Below are positions 60,972 through 64,000 of a DNA stretch of 64,000 nt, one piece after another. Location of the stretch: assembly GCA_964510515.1 (NCBI GenBank), contig CAZEAU010000008.1, forward strand, positions 16,470 to 80,469, written 5' to 3'. The stretch's first letter is position 1, and every line of letters starts with the position of its first letter. The stretch comes from SURF-21 sp964510515 (lineage in GTDB: Bacteria; Actinomycetota; Geothermincolia; Geothermincolales; RBG-13-55-18). Below the pieces are notes generated by a model. That model ran no database searches, was not told the DNA's origin, and saw nothing but the letters and a program-made list of their open reading frames with translations. A program made the position numbers and the translations under genes.

Positions 60972-61778
60972 ATGAGCGATTACTACAGGGGTAAGGTGGC
61001 GGCGGTGACCGGCGCCGCCGCGGGCATCGGGCTGGGGCTGGTGGAGAAGCTGCTCGCGGAAGGGGCCAAGGCCGTCTTCATGGGCGACATCGACGAGGAG
61101 GGCCTCTCAAGGGAGTCGCAGCGCCTGAACCTCGCCTATCCGGGCAAGGTGTTCACGGCGCTCACCGATGTCACCGTGCAGGAGCAGGTGGAGGGCCTCA
61201 TCCACGACGCCGCGGAGCATGACGGGCATCTCGATTTCGTCTTCAACAACGCCGGGATGGGCATGACCATACCCACCGAGCAGGTGACCTTCGACATCTG
61301 GAGGTTCCTGCTGAACCTCAACCTGATGGGCGTCGCCTACGGCACCTATACGGCCATCCCCATCATGCGCGAGCAGGGCTCCGGCCACATCGTGAACACC
61401 GGGTCCGCGGGCGGGCTCATGCCCGTGCCCTATCAGGCGCTGTACGCGGCGACCAAGAGCGCGGTCATCACCATGACCGAATGTCTGCAATACGAGCTGG
61501 AGAACGAGGGGCTCAGGTTCAGCGTGTTCAATCCCGGCAATGTGGCCACGAGCATCTTCGGGGACCTCACCCCACCCCCGGACGCGGTGACCGTGGAGGA
61601 GGCGGCGGACTATATCTTCGAGGAGCTGGCTAAGGGTTCGCTGATCATCGTGTTCCCGCAGCAGATGCGCGATATGTACCGCGCATACCTGGAGGACCGC
61701 GCCTCGTACGACAAGCTGGCGCGCGCCATGGCGGACGAGCGGCGCGAGAACTATCGCACCAAGGGCACCTACTACTGA
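60972..61778 (+). CDS. Short-chain dehydrogenase/reductase
   Basis: A 268-residue classical SDR: NAD(P) motif TGAAAGIG (13-20), NNAG (92-95), catalytic S145 (NTGSAGG), Y158 and K162 (YAATK). D39 in MGDIDEEG after the second strand favours NAD(H). ATG follows AAAAGGAGTCAGCAG. It ends the operon with the ADC-like protein, so the two may work on the same beta-keto or hydroxy substrate. Confidence 0.93.
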   Translation: MSDYYRGKVAAVTGAAAGIGLGLVEKLLAEGAKAVFMGDIDEEGLSRESQRLNLAYPGKVFTALTDVTVQEQVEGLIHDAAEHDGHLDFVFNNAGMGMTIPTEQVTFDIWRFLLNLNLMGVAYGTYTAIPIMREQGSGHIVNTGSAGGLMPVPYQALYAATKSAVITMTECLQYELENEGLRFSVFNPGNVATSIFGDLTPPPDAVTVEEAADYIFEELAKGSLIIVFPQQMRDMYRAYLEDRASYDKLARAMADERRENYRTKGTYY

Positions 61779-61843
61779 TATCCGGGCGCCGCTTACCCGC
61801 GGCCGCTTTCTGCGGACGCCCTCTGGCGCCGGGCGCTCGGATG

Positions 61844-61926
61844 CCGAATAAGGGGGCGGTGATTCGAACCCGCGGGCCGTTGCCGACCAATGGCTTAAGG
61901 CCAATTGTTTTCACGGCACCCGCACC
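61844..61926 (-). pseudogene. Degenerate tRNA-like remnant (Leu-like)
   Basis: The leftward strand contains a T-loop GGGTTCGAATC and a CTTAAG segment like the anticodon loop of tRNA-Leu(TAA), with a variable-arm-like GTCGGCAACGGC. The T-stem needs a bulged A, T33 is not in place, and no partner for the acceptor 3' strand is visible. It looks like a decayed tRNA or tRNA-derived attachment scar. Confidence 0.4.
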
Positions 61927-62004
61927 AAGTGGCGCAACTTCCCTGCTGCTGCCCTTTTCTCATCGGATACCATAACTGATATCACAAAGGCCCTGTTTCC
62001 TCGC

Positions 62005-62199
62005 TTAGAGTGGTCTCGAACTGTACGCGCCAGCGCGGCTTTTTACCAGAGTTGGAAGCGCTGACTTTCGATCATGGATGAATCGCTCCAGCTCAGCCAT
62101 GCAGTCCTCCACTTGCTGATGTAGCGGTGGCACGAAGCTGCGGACTCGCTCACCGCCGATAGTCCGAACCCGGTAACGCCCCGTCAGCCCTCTCTCCAT
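62005..62199 (-). pseudogene. Fic-family protein remnant
   Basis: The 64-codon frame reads MERGLTGRYRVRTIGGERVR then SFVPPLHQQVEDCMAELERF and IHDRKSALPTLVKS. The first part matches the N-terminus of Fic/DOC proteins (GxYxxxTxxGExVxAFVP). The second matches the segment just before their HPFxDGN active site. The region between is deleted and the active site is lost, so this is a broken AMPylase gene. Confidence 0.65.
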
Positions 62200-62304
62200 T
62201 TCGTTCTCTCCCGGTGAGGAAGTTTTTAACAGCGGTTTAGTAATTTAAACCTTATGCTATATGCTCAAATAATATTTTGCTCTTACCGGGTCAAGCTTCG
62301 AAGA

Positions 62305-63537
62305 CTATTCCAGGCCGAGCCTGCGGCCCAGATGCTTGGTAACGAAACGATCCGCCGACTTCTCCCCGGCGACGATCTCGCGGATGCGTATCAATGCCTC
62401 TTCTCCGCACCCTGCGTTGTTGGCCGCTTGCATCGCGTAATCGAAGGCGCTGATTACGTCAATGCCTGTTATTTCGTAACCGTAGCCCTCCACCAGCCAA
62501 TGTATGGCCGCCATGCCCGCGTCGGCGGCGAATTGCGGCTGGGTTTGCGCCATATCCCTCGCGGCTCTGGTAAGGGTTTTCGGGTCGCAGGGGCTGGCAT
62601 TGGCCAGCTCTATTGCCCGGTCGTAAAATCCCGCCCACTTCGCCGCGGCGAACCACTTGCCCTCGCTCCCGGGAGTTGAGGCCACGAGGTCCTCGAGTAT
62701 GCGCGCTTTGTCGATGTCGGGGAACTTCCTCACCACCTCGCGGAAAGTGGCGAGATAGGTTGATCTCCAGTTGGCATCAAGCGCGTAGCGATCATATGCT
62801 TCCTCTGAAAGACCGCTGGAGAGGAGAATCTCCTGGCATTGCCTGGAGATGTTGGAAGAGCTGGTATATCCATCGCGCGATTCCTCCGCGTACCGCAGGG
62901 CATGAGCCTTCTTCCCCATGGCCAGGAGCGCCCTTACGCCCCACATGCGATAGAACTGGAAACTCCTTGGGCCTCCATCGATAAGTTCGAGTATTTCTTC
63001 ATTTCTCCCCGCTTTGAGCAGGGAGCTGAAGCAGGCCGTCGTTCCTTGGTAGTGGAAGAACCCGGACCCCTTTCTTGCCTCGATTTTCCTTATCATCCTC
63101 AGGTCCTCGAGGTATCTGTCCGCCCATCGCGAGGCGCGTTCTTTCGTGACGCACAGCTCCCCCCAGTGCTCGGCGAGGGATTCGATGTACGGTATCTGGT
63201 CTTCCTGGATGGCACTCCAGAGCCGCTCGAGCCAGCCGTCCCTGGTTGCGTCGTCAACGGGAGCGCCGGAAATGACAGGCACCAGCTCTTCAATGGCTTT
63301 GTTGACGGCGTTGCCGATAGCGCCGGATGAGCCGTCGATGTTCATGATGGCGGGCGACACCTTCTCAAGGAAAAGCACGGCGCCATCCCCCGCCAGTGTG
63401 GGATTGCGACGCCTGACTCTCTTAATTTCCGAGATCGCTTCCTTGATCCTGGTTATGGCTGGCTGTGAGCGCCACCCGAAGGCGTTTCTCCTGAACCTGG
63501 CACGAAACTCCCACTTGTATTTGCCCTGTGAAGCCAT
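62305..63537 (-). CDS. Hypothetical 410-residue helical-repeat protein
   Basis: Starts MASQGKYKWEFRARFRRNAFGWRSQPAI. From about 150 on the sequence is a chain of helical pairs like TPR/SEL1 (ACFSSLLKAGRNEEILELID, ALLAMGKKAHALRYAEESRD, EILLSSGLSEEAYDRYAL). It is a known conserved hypothetical type widespread in bacteria with no assigned role. No signal peptide or membrane segment. GAAAGGTGGCCCGCT precedes the ATG. It lies between a Fic remnant and an insertion sequence, in AT-richer DNA. Confidence 0.7.
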   Translation of the reverse strand: MASQGKYKWEFRARFRRNAFGWRSQPAITRIKEAISEIKRVRRRNPTLAGDGAVLFLEKVSPAIMNIDGSSGAIGNAVNKAIEELVPVISGAPVDDATRDGWLERLWSAIQEDQIPYIESLAEHWGELCVTKERASRWADRYLEDLRMIRKIEARKGSGFFHYQGTTACFSSLLKAGRNEEILELIDGGPRSFQFYRMWGVRALLAMGKKAHALRYAEESRDGYTSSSNISRQCQEILLSSGLSEEAYDRYALDANWRSTYLATFREVVRKFPDIDKARILEDLVASTPGSEGKWFAAAKWAGFYDRAIELANASPCDPKTLTRAARDMAQTQPQFAADAGMAAIHWLVEGYGYEITGIDVISAFDYAMQAANNAGCGEEALIRIREIVAGEKSADRFVTKHLGRRLGLE

Positions 63538-63653
63538 AGCGGGCCACCTTTCGGCGAGATTCCTTCAATTGCATCAATTCCAACCGATAACTATAACCGC
63601 CTTAGCAAGGAGAAAGAAGGGCCTCGCAATCTTCCAACCTTAGTTTTTTAAGG

Positions 63654-64000
63654 TGGACCCGATTTCCTTGGACACTGAATAAGGATAACCTTATGTCCAA
63701 GGAGGTGGGAAGATGCCGGATGCTGGAAGCGAGAAGGAGACGCAGGGAGAGAAGGAGACAGGAGCCAGGCTGGGCGAGGTAACCGTCATAGCCGGGGAAC
63801 TGCACCAGGGCCCCGTAGGGCCGAAGGGACGCTGGAGCAAGAAGAGGAAGGCCGAGGTGGTCATCCGTATCCTGAGGGGCGAGCCGCTGGATACCCTCTC
63901 ACGTGAGCTGGGGGTGGAGATCTACCGCCTGGAGGAGTGGCGGGACAAGGCCCTGGCGGGCATGGAGGCGTCCCTGCAGCGCAGGGAGGGAGATCCCCTG
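63654..64000 (+). mobile_element. Left end of an IS3-like insertion sequence, cut by window edge
   Basis: TGGACCCGATTTCCTTGGAC at 63654 resembles a terminal inverted repeat. It is followed by CTTGGACA...TGTCCAAG (63667-63700), a hairpin that can sequester the ribosome site, and then a transposase OrfA-type frame. The right end is outside the window. Confidence 0.65.
63713..64000 (+). CDS. Transposase OrfA-like helix-turn-helix protein, partial
   Basis: An open frame of 96 codons from ATG (after CAAGGAGGTGGGAAG) runs off the window without a stop. After a polar acidic start it has GPKGRWSKKRKAEVVIRILR, then GEPLDTLSRELGVEIYRLEEW, the helix-turn-helix of IS3-type OrfA proteins that bind the element's ends. 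The catalytic OrfB would be beyond the edge. The upstream hairpin can limit translation from outside transcription, common in such elements. Confidence 0.75.
   Translation, partial: MPDAGSEKETQGEKETGARLGEVTVIAGELHQGPVGPKGRWSKKRKAEVVIRILRGEPLDTLSRELGVEIYRLEEWRDKALAGMEASLQRREGDPL

Noticed and set aside
61844..61926. Functional tRNA-Leu
   Set aside because: No acceptor pairing, bulged T-stem and a misplaced anticodon loop.

Overview
The window is a high-GC (roughly two-thirds G+C), gene-dense bacterial chromosome segment. ATG, GTG and TTG starts with strong GGAGG-type ribosome sites are all used. The gene content points to an anaerobe: tungsten/molybdenum aldehyde:ferredoxin oxidoreductase, superoxide reductase, ferredoxin-type and Mrp/NifX iron-sulfur ATPases, and a three-gene anaerobic glycerol-3-phosphate dehydrogenase-like set. 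Secreted proteins carry a C-terminal WYLAEGSTAGG module that I associate with deep-branching anaerobic or thermophilic Actinobacteria (Geothermincolia/OPB41-like). That placement is inference. A 100-N gap shows this is a scaffold, probably a draft or metagenome assembly.

Layout. 0-10 kb: end of an unknown gene, CpaB-like protein, REC-GAF-GGDEF diguanylate cyclase, FAD oxidoreductase, DapA-family lyase, then a leftward block of MerR-TetR fusion regulator, AOR and MoaD-like protein, and a lone receiver domain. 10-20 kb: SCP2-like protein, tautomerase, cysteine synthase, TauE permease, four tRNA genes (three Ser, one Arg), TadA, a HAMP protein, a HEAT-repeat protein and an IscU/NifU scaffold. 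A 979-bp island carrying an MntA/HepT pair sits in tRNA-Ser(CGA). 20-28 kb: ROK kinase, ABC exporter, split permease with PadR regulator, a zinc-ribbon/unknown three-gene block, and a flavin reductase. 28-37 kb: superoxide reductase, the three-gene G3P dehydrogenase-like operon, MsrB-MsrA, a second HEAT protein, a beta-lactamase-fold secreted protein and an acyl-CoA dehydrogenase lacking the usual base.

37-45 kb is the most coherent system. A Mrp-NifX fusion and a NifX protein run leftward. A zinc-ribbon peptide, a Gly/Met-tailed NifX, two ferredoxin-inserted MinD/Mrp ATPases, a DUF134 regulator, a DUF364 metal-chelation protein and a cation-diffusion-facilitator transporter fused to a NifX domain run rightward. 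The divergent promoter region holds two near-identical operator-like sites exactly 100 bp apart. Together they look like a metal or metallocluster handling and efflux module.

45-64 kb: alpha/beta hydrolase, Fe-S PD-(D/E)XK nuclease, DUF362 protein, two large secreted repeat proteins, and an AT-richer nucleotidyltransferase/winged-helix pair set among dispersed 33-bp palindromes. An acetoacetate-decarboxylase/SDR operon follows, then a decayed area (tRNA-like remnant, Fic remnant, a TPR-like hypothetical gene) and the left end of an insertion sequence that runs off the window.
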